A stretch of 64,000 nucleotides of DNA from NCBI RefSeq assembly GCF_008365405.1, contig NZ_QOKV01000026.1:1-64000 (forward strand). The letters are read 5' to 3'. This DNA comes from Azospirillum brasilense. Lineage in GTDB: Bacteria; Pseudomonadota; Alphaproteobacteria; Azospirillales; Azospirillaceae. Positions 25,065 to 33,164 of the stretch are shown here, piece after piece (position 1 is the stretch's first letter; each line of letters opens with the position of its first letter). Position numbers and translations under genes: made by a program. The notes below the pieces were generated by a model. The model saw only the letters and a program-made list of their open reading frames with translations, was not told the DNA's origin and searched no databases.

Positions 25065-26354
25065 ATGAGCGAGCAGAAGTCCTTCGGTTTCGAAACCCGC
25101 GCCATCCACGCCGGCGCCGCCCCCGATCCCGCCACCGGCGCGCGCCAGACGCCGATCTACCAGACGACCAGCTTCGTCTTCGACGACGTGGACGACGCGG
25201 CCTCGCTGTTCAACCTCCAGAAGGTCGGCTTCATCTATTCCCGCCTGACCAACCCGACTGTGTCGGTGCTGGAGGAGCGGCTCGCCAACCTGGAAGGCGG
25301 CGCGGGGGCAACGGCCACCTCGTCCGGCCATGCCGCGCAGCTGCTCGCCCTGTTCCCGCTGATGGAGCCGGGGGACGAGATCGTCGCCTCGCGCAACCTC
25401 TACGGCGGCACGCTCAACCAGCTCGGCACCAGCTTCCCGCGCGCCTTCGGCTGGAAGTCCGTTTTCGTGGACACCGACCAGCCGGAGAACGTCCGCGCCG
25501 CCATCACCGCGAAGACCAAGGCCATCTTCGTGGAAAGCCTCGCCAACCCCGGCGGCGTGGTCACCGACCTGGAGGCCATCGCCAAGATCGCCGACGAGGC
25601 GGGCATCCCGCTGATCGTCGACAACACGCTGGCGACGCCGTACCTGATCAATCCGATCCAGTGGGGCGCCACGCTGGTCGTGCATTCCACGACGAAGTTC
25701 CTGTCGGGCAACGGCACCTCGGTCGGCGGCGTGGTCATCGACAGCGGCACCTTCGACTGGGGCAAGTCCGGCAAATTCCCCGCTTTGTCGGAGCCGGACG
25801 CCGGCTATCACGGGCTGAAGTTCCAGGAGACCTTCGGCCATCTGGCCTTCACCATCCACGGTCACGCCGTCGGCCTGCGCGACCTCGGGCCGAGCCAGGC
25901 GCCGCTGAACGCCTTCCTGACGCTGAACGGCATCGAGACGCTGCCGCTGCGCATGCAGCGCCACAGCGACAGCGCCCTGAAGGTCGCGCAGTTCCTGGAG
26001 AGCCACCCGGCGGTGGGCTGGGTCAGCTACGCCGGGCTGGAATCGTCCAAGTACCACGCGCTCGCCAAGAAGTACCTGCCGAAGGGTGCCGGGGCCGTGC
26101 TGACCTTCGGCGTCAAGGGCGGCTTCGACGCCGGCGTGAAGGTGGTGGAGAACGTCCAGCTCCTCAGCCACCTCGCCAACATCGGCGACAGCCGGTCGCT
26201 GATCATCCATCCCTCCTCGACCACGCACCGCCAGCTGTCGCCGGAAGGTCAGGCCCAGGCGGGCGCCGGTCCGGACGTGCTGCGCCTGTCGATCGGGCTG
26301 GAGAGCGTGGAGGACATCATCGCCGACCTCGACCGCGCGCTGTCGGCCGCCTGA
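25065..26354 (+). CDS. metY: O-acetylhomoserine aminocarboxypropyltransferase (sulfhydrylase)
   Basis: A 429-residue PLP enzyme of the Cys/Met metabolism family that makes homocysteine from O-acetylhomoserine and sulfide. It starts FGFETRAIHAGAAPDPATGARQTPIYQTTSFVF, typical of MetY, and the Schiff-base lysine is Lys211 in VVHSTTKFLSGNG. The insertion-containing GHAVGLRDLGPSQAPLNAFL and the C-terminal HPSSTTHRQLSPEGQ segment separate MetY from the shorter MetB/MetC/MetZ enzymes. A ribosome site AGAGGAAGCC precedes the ATG. Its substrate derives from the homoserine made by hom at 12 kb. Confidence 0.94.
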   Translation: MSEQKSFGFETRAIHAGAAPDPATGARQTPIYQTTSFVFDDVDDAASLFNLQKVGFIYSRLTNPTVSVLEERLANLEGGAGATATSSGHAAQLLALFPLMEPGDEIVASRNLYGGTLNQLGTSFPRAFGWKSVFVDTDQPENVRAAITAKTKAIFVESLANPGGVVTDLEAIAKIADEAGIPLIVDNTLATPYLINPIQWGATLVVHSTTKFLSGNGTSVGGVVIDSGTFDWGKSGKFPALSEPDAGYHGLKFQETFGHLAFTIHGHAVGLRDLGPSQAPLNAFLTLNGIETLPLRMQRHSDSALKVAQFLESHPAVGWVSYAGLESSKYHALAKKYLPKGAGAVLTFGVKGGFDAGVKVVENVQLLSHLANIGDSRSLIIHPSSTTHRQLSPEGQAQAGAGPDVLRLSIGLESVEDIIADLDRALSAA

Positions 26355-26511
26355 TGCCGGCTCCCCTCCGCCCGCTGCGGCGTCCGGCCCGGCGGGCGGG
26401 GGATACCCCGCAAGAGGTAGATGCGACGCGAAGGGCTGAGCGCTGGCCGTTCCATTGACCTCCGCAGGTCATAGCACCGACCCTGACACGAACAAGGCGG
26501 GGAAGCGGGGC

Positions 26512-27171
26512 ATGAGCGGACGGCTCAGGCGGGGAGTGGCGGCGGTCGCGCTGGTGGGGCTGGGCGGCTGCGCGGGCGCGCCGGTGGCGATGACCGCCGC
26601 GTCCTTCGCCGTAGACGGGCTTCTTTACGTCGGAACCAGCAAGAGCAGCACCGACCACATGCTGTCGGCCATGCTGAAGCAGGATTGCGCGACCTTCCGC
26701 GTTCTGACCCAAGGTTATGTCTGCAAGCCGGTGATCGTGCCGGTGGTCCGCAGCGCGGAGAGCGTGCCGGTCCCCCTTCCGGAAACGGAGCCGTCGCCCG
26801 CCCCCGCCCCGCCGCCCGCACCGCTCCCTGTGACGGCGGAGGTGGAGATCGCCGCGCTGCCGCCGATGCCGCGCCCCGCCGAACGGCGCTTCCTCGTGGT
26901 GGCGGGCAGTTTTTCCAAACGTGGACAGGCGGAAGCCCAGCGCGCGCGGCTGGGCCATCCGGAAGCCGACATCATGACGGCCGACGTGCGGGGCCGGCGC
27001 ATCCACCGGCTCATCCTGCCGCCGGAAGACCGTCCGACCGCCCTGCGCCGGCTGGCCGAGATCCGCGCCGCCGGGGTCGGCGATGCGTGGCTCCTGACCT
27101 GGACGGGGCGGACGGTGGTCGCCGACCTGCCCAGCGATGCGCCCTACCTCAGCCTCCCAGACAAAATGTGA
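26512..27171 (+). CDS. Lipoprotein with SPOR-like C-terminal domain
   Basis: A 219-residue envelope protein. The signal sequence ends in a lipobox (VGLGGC) with the lipidated Cys near residue 21. A predicted amphipathic region with two cysteines follows, then a Pro/Ala-rich linker of about 35 residues and a C-terminal domain from about 125 (RRFLVVAGSFSKRGQAEAQRARL ... LPPEDRPTALRRLAEIRAAGVGDAWLLTW). That domain has the length, strand order and FSKRGQAEA helix of SPOR modules, which bind denuded septal glycan. The ATG at 26512 follows GGGGAAGCGGGGC. Convergent with the MFS gene, 4 bp apart. SPOR assignment is a sequence impression, not a search result. Confidence 0.75.
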   Translation: MSGRLRRGVAAVALVGLGGCAGAPVAMTAASFAVDGLLYVGTSKSSTDHMLSAMLKQDCATFRVLTQGYVCKPVIVPVVRSAESVPVPLPETEPSPAPAPPPAPLPVTAEVEIAALPPMPRPAERRFLVVAGSFSKRGQAEAQRARLGHPEADIMTADVRGRRIHRLILPPEDRPTALRRLAEIRAAGVGDAWLLTWTGRTVVADLPSDAPYLSLPDKM

Positions 27172-27175
27172 ATCG

Positions 27176-28390
27176 TCACTCCGCCGCCGCCATCGGAGCC
27201 GTAGCGGGCTTGGCCGGAACATCCCGGTCGCGCGGCAGCAGCAGGGCCGCCGCGAAGGCGACCAGCGCCAGCACCGACAGAGTGGCGTAGAGCATGACGA
27301 ACTCGCCCGTCCGCTCATAGACCAGGGCGACAAGCTGCACGGCGAGCGGCCCCGCGCCGAAGGACAGGATGAACTTGGCGCCGTAGGCCAAGCCCCGGTG
27401 CCTTTCCGGCGTGTAGCGGGCGAGCAGGAGGTTTTCCGCCGGGATCTGCACCTGGGAGGCGACGACGACCAGCGCCGCCGCACCGACCAGCGGCAGGTCG
27501 GCCAGGACCGCCACCGCCGCCATCATCGGCACCTGGACCAGCAGGCACAGGGTGTAGATGCGCTTCAGCGGGTACTTGTCCGCCAGATGCCCGCCGATCA
27601 GCTGCGGCAGGGCGGCGAACAGATAGACCGCCGTCACCACGCCGCCGACTCCCAGCGTGCTGCCGCCGAGCAGGTCGCTCAGCCGCGCCTCGAACAGCTT
27701 GGGCAGCACCACCTGCATCGCGTTGAACATCAGCCCGGCGCAGACCATCGTCACCGACAGCACGACGAAGGCGCGGATCACGTCGCCGCGCGACGCCTTG
27801 GGGATCGGCTTCACGTCGCCCTGGCGATCCTCGACCTTGCCCAGCGCGATCAGCAGGGCCAGCGCCACGCCCAGCCCCAGACAGATCGCCCCCGGAATCA
27901 GGAAGGCCGAGCGCCAGCCCAGCCATTCCGTCAGGCCGCCGGCCACCACCGCCGCCGAGGCGATGCCGATGGTGCCGAAGATGCCCTGGTAGCCCAGCGC
28001 CTTGCCGCGGTTGGTGGCGTTCTTGACCATCCAGGCCATGCCCACCGGGTGGTAGATGGAGGCGCCGAGCCCGAGCACCGCCAGCGCCCACAGCAGCGCC
28101 TCCGGACCGTCGGTCAGGCCGCAGGCGATCGCCCCCGCCCCGGTCAGCAGGAAGAAGACCGCCATCATCCGGCATTCGCTCCAGCGGTCGCCCAGCCAGC
28201 CGGCCAGCGGCGCGCCGACGCCGATCATCAGCGCGCCCAGCGTCCACAGCCGGATCAGTTCGTCGTAGGGCAGCTTCCATTCCCGTTCCAGCACCAGGAC
28301 GACCGTCAGGAACAGGGCCGTCACGATGTGCATCAGCGCGTGGCCGACCCAGGAAAAGCCGATCGACAGACGCGCCGATGTGTCAGTCAT
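27176..28390 (-). CDS. MFS transporter, FSR-like or unclassified
   Basis: A 404-residue, 12-helix major facilitator protein. The N-terminal half contains the helix 2-3 loop APLAGWLGDRWSECRMM and YHPVGMAWMVKNATNRGKALGYQGIFGTIG, where the YHP and GKALG segments resemble fosmidomycin-resistance type carriers. The C-terminal half has the mirrored GGHLADKYPLKRIYTL loop. The ATG at 28390 follows GGAGAATTTCC. It is a single leftward gene after cutA (about 120 bp upstream). Substrate unknown. Confidence 0.85.
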   Translation of the reverse strand: MTDTSARLSIGFSWVGHALMHIVTALFLTVVLVLEREWKLPYDELIRLWTLGALMIGVGAPLAGWLGDRWSECRMMAVFFLLTGAGAIACGLTDGPEALLWALAVLGLGASIYHPVGMAWMVKNATNRGKALGYQGIFGTIGIASAAVVAGGLTEWLGWRSAFLIPGAICLGLGVALALLIALGKVEDRQGDVKPIPKASRGDVIRAFVVLSVTMVCAGLMFNAMQVVLPKLFEARLSDLLGGSTLGVGGVVTAVYLFAALPQLIGGHLADKYPLKRIYTLCLLVQVPMMAAVAVLADLPLVGAAALVVVASQVQIPAENLLLARYTPERHRGLAYGAKFILSFGAGPLAVQLVALVYERTGEFVMLYATLSVLALVAFAAALLLPRDRDVPAKPATAPMAAAE

Positions 28391-28511
28391 GGAAATTCTC
28401 CGCATCCGGATGATTTGCGCTTGAAAGCAACCTTTGCGAAACTGGCACGCGGGTCGGAGGCGGTCCAATGCGCCGCCGTCATGGCCGGCATGCGACGGCT
28501 GTCGTCGGGGC

Positions 28512-28826
28512 TCAGGCGGTCTCGTCGCGCAGCCAGTCCAGATAGGCCGGGTTGCCGCGCCCAACCCTCAGCTCGACCGCGCAGGGCACCTCGTAGCTGT
28601 GCAGTTCCCGCACCCGCGCGGCCAGCCGGTCGAACAGCTCCGCCCGCGTCTTGGCGATCAGCACCGTTTCCGTGGCTTCCTCGATGGCGCCCTGCCAGCG
28701 GTAGATGGAGGTCATGCCGTCCAGGATGTTGGCGCAGGCGGCCAGCCGCTCCTCGACCAGCGCGCGGCCGATGCGCCGGGCCTCGTCCCGCGACCCGGCG
28801 GTGATGTAGGCGAAGACGAATTCCAT
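28512..28826 (-). CDS. cutA: Divalent-cation tolerance protein CutA
   Basis: A 104-residue trimeric PII-like protein. Conserved positions are visible in AYITAGSRDEARRIGRALVEERLAACANIL, GMTSIYRWQGAIEEATETVLIAKT and the VPCAVELRVGRGNPAYLDWL end, which match CutA1. The family was linked genetically to copper tolerance in E. coli, but its molecular role is unsettled. The ATG at 28826 gives the family's usual length; the upstream extension is not conserved. Confidence 0.95.
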   Translation of the reverse strand: MEFVFAYITAGSRDEARRIGRALVEERLAACANILDGMTSIYRWQGAIEEATETVLIAKTRAELFDRLAARVRELHSYEVPCAVELRVGRGNPAYLDWLRDETA

Positions 28827-28918
28827 GGCCGAACCCTTTCGATGTAGAGTGCCCGAATCTTGCCACAGGCCGCCAGAGCGCAACAGCCGGGCCGCAACAT
28901 CCTCCGAGGCGACGAACC

Positions 28919-29203
28919 ATGGCCGCACCCCGACGCACCACGTCCCGACGCCGCCCCACCGAGGCGCAGGCGGCGTGGCTGCGCAACGGCCTGGACCAGC
29001 CCGGCGGCAAGCTGCCCCTGTTCGACGGCGACGGCCAGCGCGTCAAGCGCCAGACCATCGAAAGCTGCCTGAAGTCCGGCTGGGCGGAGCGCTGGTTTCA
29101 CAACCCGCTGAAGCCCGACTGGCTGGTCTGCCGCCTGACCGACACGGGCCGCACCGCCCTCGCCCCCCGCCCCTCCGCGAAGGAACTCGCCCAGGCGGAG
29201 TGA
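28919..29203 (+). CDS. Hypothetical small basic protein, possible winged helix
   Basis: A 94-residue protein with a very basic N-terminus ([15 protein letters not shown]). The rest looks like one small domain: helix (EAQAAWLRNGLD), helix (RQTIESCLKSGWAERWF), and the strand pair LVCRLTDTGRTALA, whose LT-x-x-GR-x-AL pattern is common in the wing of winged-helix DNA-binding proteins. The ribosome site is weak (ATCCTCCGAGGCGACGAACC upstream contains GAGGCGACG). It is divergent from cutA. No family recognised; DNA binding is only a suggestion. Confidence 0.65.
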   Translation: MAAPRRTTSRRRPTEAQAAWLRNGLDQPGGKLPLFDGDGQRVKRQTIESCLKSGWAERWFHNPLKPDWLVCRLTDTGRTALAPRPSAKELAQAE

Positions 29204-29219
29204 CGGCGGGCATCTCCCT

Positions 29220-32200
29220 CTACGCCGACACGGCCTTCAATTGCTGGTCCACCGCCGCCGCCAGTTCACGGGGGGTGACGGGCTTGTGGATCACCGTCAG
29301 CCCGTGGGCGGTGGCGTCCAGCAGGCAATCCGGCCCCGTCTCCCCGGTCAGGATCACCCCGGGAACCCCGGCGCCGTAGCGCTCGCGGACCCGCAGGATC
29401 ACCTCGGTCCCGATCCGTCCCTCGCGCAGCCGGTAATCGGCGATCACGATGTCGGGGACGCGGGTCTGGGCCGACAGCCGCTCCATGGCCTGATCGGCGC
29501 TGCCCGCCGCCAGCACGGCGTAGCCCCATTCGGTGAGGATCAGTTGAAGGCCCATCAGCACGATGGCGTCGTCGTCCACCAGCACGGCGAGACGGCCCTG
29601 CCCCATCCCTGGCGCCGCACTCCCCGCACCCGCGGCGGCGGCCACCACCGTTTCGCCCATCGGCACCAGCACCCGGAAGGCCGAGCCCTTGCCCATCGCG
29701 GAACGCACCTCCACCGGGTGATCGAGCAGCCGCGACAGGCGCCGCACGATGGCGAGGCCGAGGCCGAGCCCCTGGTTGCGGTCCCGCTCCGGGTTGCCGA
29801 CCTGATGGAACTCCTCGAAGATTCGCTCCAGATGGTCGTCGGGAATGCCCATGCCGGTGTCCTGGATGACAATCGACAGGAAGCGCCCGTCCGGCCGGCA
29901 CTGCACCCGCACCAGCCCGCTGTCGGTGTAGCGGATGGCGTTCTCGACCAGATTGCGCAACAGCCGGCCCAGAAGCGTGCGGTCGCTGCGCACTCGCCCG
30001 GCGGCGACCTCCACCTGCCAGCCGATGCCCTTGCCCGCGGCGACCGGTGCGTAGGCGGCGCGGATCGGGTCCAGGACCTCCGCCACGTCGAAATCCTCGA
30101 ACACCGGGGTGACCACCCCGGCGTCGAGGCGCGACACGTCGAGCAGGCTGTCGAGCAGCCCCTTCAGCGCGTCCAGCCCCTGCTCCAGGTGGGCTAGGAT
30201 CTTGGCGCCCGCGGGGGACCCGACATGGGCCGACAGGGCGGCGGTGAAGAAGAACAGCGACTGGAGCGGCTGGCGCAGATCGTGGCTGGCCGCGGCCAGG
30301 AACTTCGACTTGGCGAGGTTGGCGCGCTCCGCCTCATCGCGGGCGGAACGCAGTTCGGCCTCCATCGCCTTGCGCTCGGTGATGTCCTCGGCGACGGTGA
30401 TGCGGTAGGCCGGCTCCGTACCGGTGATCCGGGCGAGCGAGGAGGTCACCCGCACCCACACCGCCCCGCCGTCCTTGCGGCGGTAGCGCTTCTCCAGGGC
30501 GTAGCTGGCCAGCTCGCCGGACAGCAGCCGCTCGATCAGCCGGTCCTCCGCCGGCAGATCGGCCGGGTCGGTGATGTCGCGGTAGGTCCGTCTCAGCAAC
30601 TCCTCGCGCGGGTAGCCGACGATGTCGCAGATCTTGGCGTTGACGTCGAGAATCCGGCCATCCAACCCCACCCGCTCGATTCCCACCGCGGCCAGTTCGA
30701 AGACCGACCGGAACCGTTCGTCGCTCTGGCGGCGCGCCGTCTCGGCCCGGCGCAGGTCGGTGACCTCCATCACGACGGCGCCGACCGCAACGACCTCCAT
30801 CCCCTCATGCACGGGGAACAGGGCGATCAGCCAATGGCGCGTCACGCCCGGTTCCTTGGGCGTCTCGCCCATCACCTCGCGGTAGGGGATCGGCTCGCCG
30901 GTGTCGAACACCCGGTCGATCAGCGGCTCGACGCTGGCCCCGACGACGGGAAAAAGGTCCGCCAGCGTGCGGCCCATATGGGCCTCCGCCAGGATGCCGT
31001 TGGAATCGGCCAACTGCTCGTTGATGCGGATGTAGCGGCGCTCGCGGTCGAAGAAGGCGAAGCCGACCGGCGCGTTCTGCAGCAGGCCGTTCAACTGGGC
31101 GAGCAACGCGTTCTTTTCCCGGTTGGCGGAAACCAGGGCCGCCTCCCCCCATTTGCGGGCGGTGGTGTCCTGGAAGAAGACGGCCAGCCCGTCCGGCGAC
31201 GGGAAGGCACGCACGGCGAACCAGGATTCGAAGGCCGTGCAATACTCCTCGAACTCGACGGGCGTCTGATCCCGCATGGCGCGGCGATAGTTATCCCCGA
31301 AGGCGCTGGCGGCGACCTCCGGAAAAACGTCCCACAAATCCAGGCCGACCAGATCGCGCCCCCCGGCGATCAGCGCGCGGGCGCGCTCGTTGATGAAGGT
31401 GATGCGCCAGTGGCGGTCCACCTCGAACACGCCGTCGGTGATGCTGCCCAGAACGGCGGCCGTCTTGTGGGCCAGCGCGTTGGCCTGCTCCCGGACCCGC
31501 TGCTGGCGGGCCAGCTCCTCGGCCATGCCGTCGAAGGCGCGGGCCAGCGTGCCGAGTTCGGACGATTGGTCGGCCACGCCGCTGCGCGCCGTCAGGTCGC
31601 CGGCCTTCCAGCGCTCCGCCGTCGCGACCAGCGCCGCCACCGGCCGCCGCAGGAACCGGCTGGCGCCCCACCAGACGGCGAGCAGCGTCAGCAGCAGCAC
31701 CATTGCGATGCCCGTCATCGCCTGGACCATCGCGCCGCGGATCGGTCCCAGCGCCTCCCCCTTGTCGAGGCAGACCACGACGCCGACACCGTCCAGACTC
31801 CGCCCGGTGGGCTGGTAGGCGACGATGCGTGGCCGCCCGTCCGGTCCGGTCACCTCGGCGACGCCCGGTGCGTCACGGGACAGCAGCGCGATGACGGATG
31901 GGGACAGCGTGCCATTGGCATCCGCTTGGTTCGGCGCCGTCTGGTTCGGTAGGGGCGGCACCTGGGCGACCACCCGGTCGCGGCGATCCACCAGCGTGAT
32001 CCGCGCGTTGTCGGACAGCGGCCGTTTGGACAGGAAATCGGCGATCCAGGAAACATCGGTCATCGCCGTCACCACGCCGGCGGCACGGCCCTCCGCGTCC
32101 TGGAAGGCCAGCGCGACGGGCATGGCGGAGCGCCCGTCCGTTCGGCGCAAGACATGCTCGCCCAGCGTCATGCGACCACTGTCCAGCGCATCGCGGAAAT

Positions 32201-32570
32201 AGTCGCGGTCGGCGATGGAGATCCCCAGAGAGGCGCGGTCGGTCGAGCAACGCACCACACCGTCCAACCCGGCGATCACGATGCCGAGATGACCGGGATA
32301 CGACGCGCGCAGGTCGTCCATCAGCGCCTGACAGGCCGAGGAGCCGGGTGCGCGCGCCGGGTCGGCCTTCACCAGCGTGCTCAGCACCTGCCGCATCCCG
32401 TCGATCATGCGGTGCTGCTCCGCCTCGAACAGAGCGGCGAGGTGCAGGGCGTCCCGCCCCACCTCCGCTTCCCGCGCGGCGCGCAGGGCCAACTCGTTCT
32501 TCACCTCGATGACGGCCGCCGGAATCATCGCCACGAGGACGAGCAGCAACAGGCGGTGAAGAAGGCTCAT
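29220..32570 (-). CDS. Membrane hybrid sensor kinase with periplasmic sensor, three PAS domains and receiver
   Basis: A 1116-residue inner-membrane hybrid kinase. A first helix (residues 4-20) and a second (about 283-305, MTGIAMVLLLTLLAVWWGASRF) flank a periplasmic dCache-like sensor that includes DRDYFRDALDSG and DVSWIADFLSKRP. HAMP follows (RPVAALVATAERWKAGDL), then three PAS/PAC units of which the last ends ITVAEDITERKAMEAEL. The HisKA box is SHDLRQPLQSLFF with the phospho-accepting His. The ATPase has ENAIRY, DTGMGIP and GLGLGLAIV. A C-terminal receiver carries DIVIADYRL (phospho-Asp) and IHKP (Lys). The HDLRQPL type of box plus C-terminal receiver is typical of kinases feeding branched phosphorelays. 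The ATG at 32570 is chosen to start with the first helix. No dedicated partner regulator is adjacent. Confidence 0.93.
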   Translation of the reverse strand: MSLLHRLLLLVLVAMIPAAVIEVKNELALRAAREAEVGRDALHLAALFEAEQHRMIDGMRQVLSTLVKADPARAPGSSACQALMDDLRASYPGHLGIVIAGLDGVVRCSTDRASLGISIADRDYFRDALDSGRMTLGEHVLRRTDGRSAMPVALAFQDAEGRAAGVVTAMTDVSWIADFLSKRPLSDNARITLVDRRDRVVAQVPPLPNQTAPNQADANGTLSPSVIALLSRDAPGVAEVTGPDGRPRIVAYQPTGRSLDGVGVVVCLDKGEALGPIRGAMVQAMTGIAMVLLLTLLAVWWGASRFLRRPVAALVATAERWKAGDLTARSGVADQSSELGTLARAFDGMAEELARQQRVREQANALAHKTAAVLGSITDGVFEVDRHWRITFINERARALIAGGRDLVGLDLWDVFPEVAASAFGDNYRRAMRDQTPVEFEEYCTAFESWFAVRAFPSPDGLAVFFQDTTARKWGEAALVSANREKNALLAQLNGLLQNAPVGFAFFDRERRYIRINEQLADSNGILAEAHMGRTLADLFPVVGASVEPLIDRVFDTGEPIPYREVMGETPKEPGVTRHWLIALFPVHEGMEVVAVGAVVMEVTDLRRAETARRQSDERFRSVFELAAVGIERVGLDGRILDVNAKICDIVGYPREELLRRTYRDITDPADLPAEDRLIERLLSGELASYALEKRYRRKDGGAVWVRVTSSLARITGTEPAYRITVAEDITERKAMEAELRSARDEAERANLAKSKFLAAASHDLRQPLQSLFFFTAALSAHVGSPAGAKILAHLEQGLDALKGLLDSLLDVSRLDAGVVTPVFEDFDVAEVLDPIRAAYAPVAAGKGIGWQVEVAAGRVRSDRTLLGRLLRNLVENAIRYTDSGLVRVQCRPDGRFLSIVIQDTGMGIPDDHLERIFEEFHQVGNPERDRNQGLGLGLAIVRRLSRLLDHPVEVRSAMGKGSAFRVLVPMGETVVAAAAGAGSAAPGMGQGRLAVLVDDDAIVLMGLQLILTEWGYAVLAAGSADQAMERLSAQTRVPDIVIADYRLREGRIGTEVILRVRERYGAGVPGVILTGETGPDCLLDATAHGLTVIHKPVTPRELAAAVDQQLKAVSA

Positions 32571-32628
32571 GCAGGACGGCTTTCGGAAAATGATGCCGTA
32601 AGACCGTGCGGGATACGGGATGCTCCCG

Positions 32629-32943
32629 TCAACGGGTGCCGGTGGGGCTGCGGTTTGCCTTCCACACGCCGGAGCGTTCGGCCCCGGCGGCAATGCGGCG
32701 GTCGGCGATCTCCGTCTCCTCCACCTCGGCGATCCCGGCGTGCTTCAGGGCGCGCAGAAGGACGCTGCGGACGGTCGTCCCCTCCTCCTCCGCGCGGCGG
32801 CGGACGGCGCGCTTGACGCTCTGCGGCACCATGGCGGCCAACTGCACGTCAGGTTCACGAGCGGCGGACGGAGTCTGTTCGGCACTGGGCGGAAAGGAAT
32901 CGGGAGGAATGGCATGAGCGGGTCGGAAGGGGTGGTCGCGCAT
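32629..32943 (-). CDS. Small ribbon-helix-helix-like protein
   Basis: A 104-residue protein. The central part (DVQLAAMVPQSVKRAVRRRAEEEGTTVRSVLLRALKHAGI) has the strand-helix-helix layout of RHH DNA-binding proteins: a short strand, a basic helix and the G-T-T-V/I turn. Proteins with this core are frequent as small genes near partition loci on Azospirillum replicons (recollection, not a search). The N-terminus is Pro-rich and disordered, and the tail is basic. The ATG at 32943 follows GGCAGGACCG. It is 58 bp upstream of the hybrid kinase on the same strand, so co-transcription is possible. Targets unknown. Confidence 0.7.
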   Translation of the reverse strand: MRDHPFRPAHAIPPDSFPPSAEQTPSAAREPDVQLAAMVPQSVKRAVRRRAEEEGTTVRSVLLRALKHAGIAEVEETEIADRRIAAGAERSGVWKANRSPTGTR

Positions 32944-33164
32944 CGGTCCTGCCGTACATGGTTCGAAGGTGCGAAACACTCCCTGCTTATGGTTAATTTC
33001 TTGTTAACTATAAATCCGCCAGCGGCGCCCGGGCGAACTTGATACACCGGAATTGCGGTTGACCTGCACAATCCTGCACCGAACAGTGGCCGGCTGGGCC
33101 TTCCGGCGCCATGGCGCCGGATCACCGCCCTCCTTCTTACGGCCAGAGCAGAGGAGCGACGACG

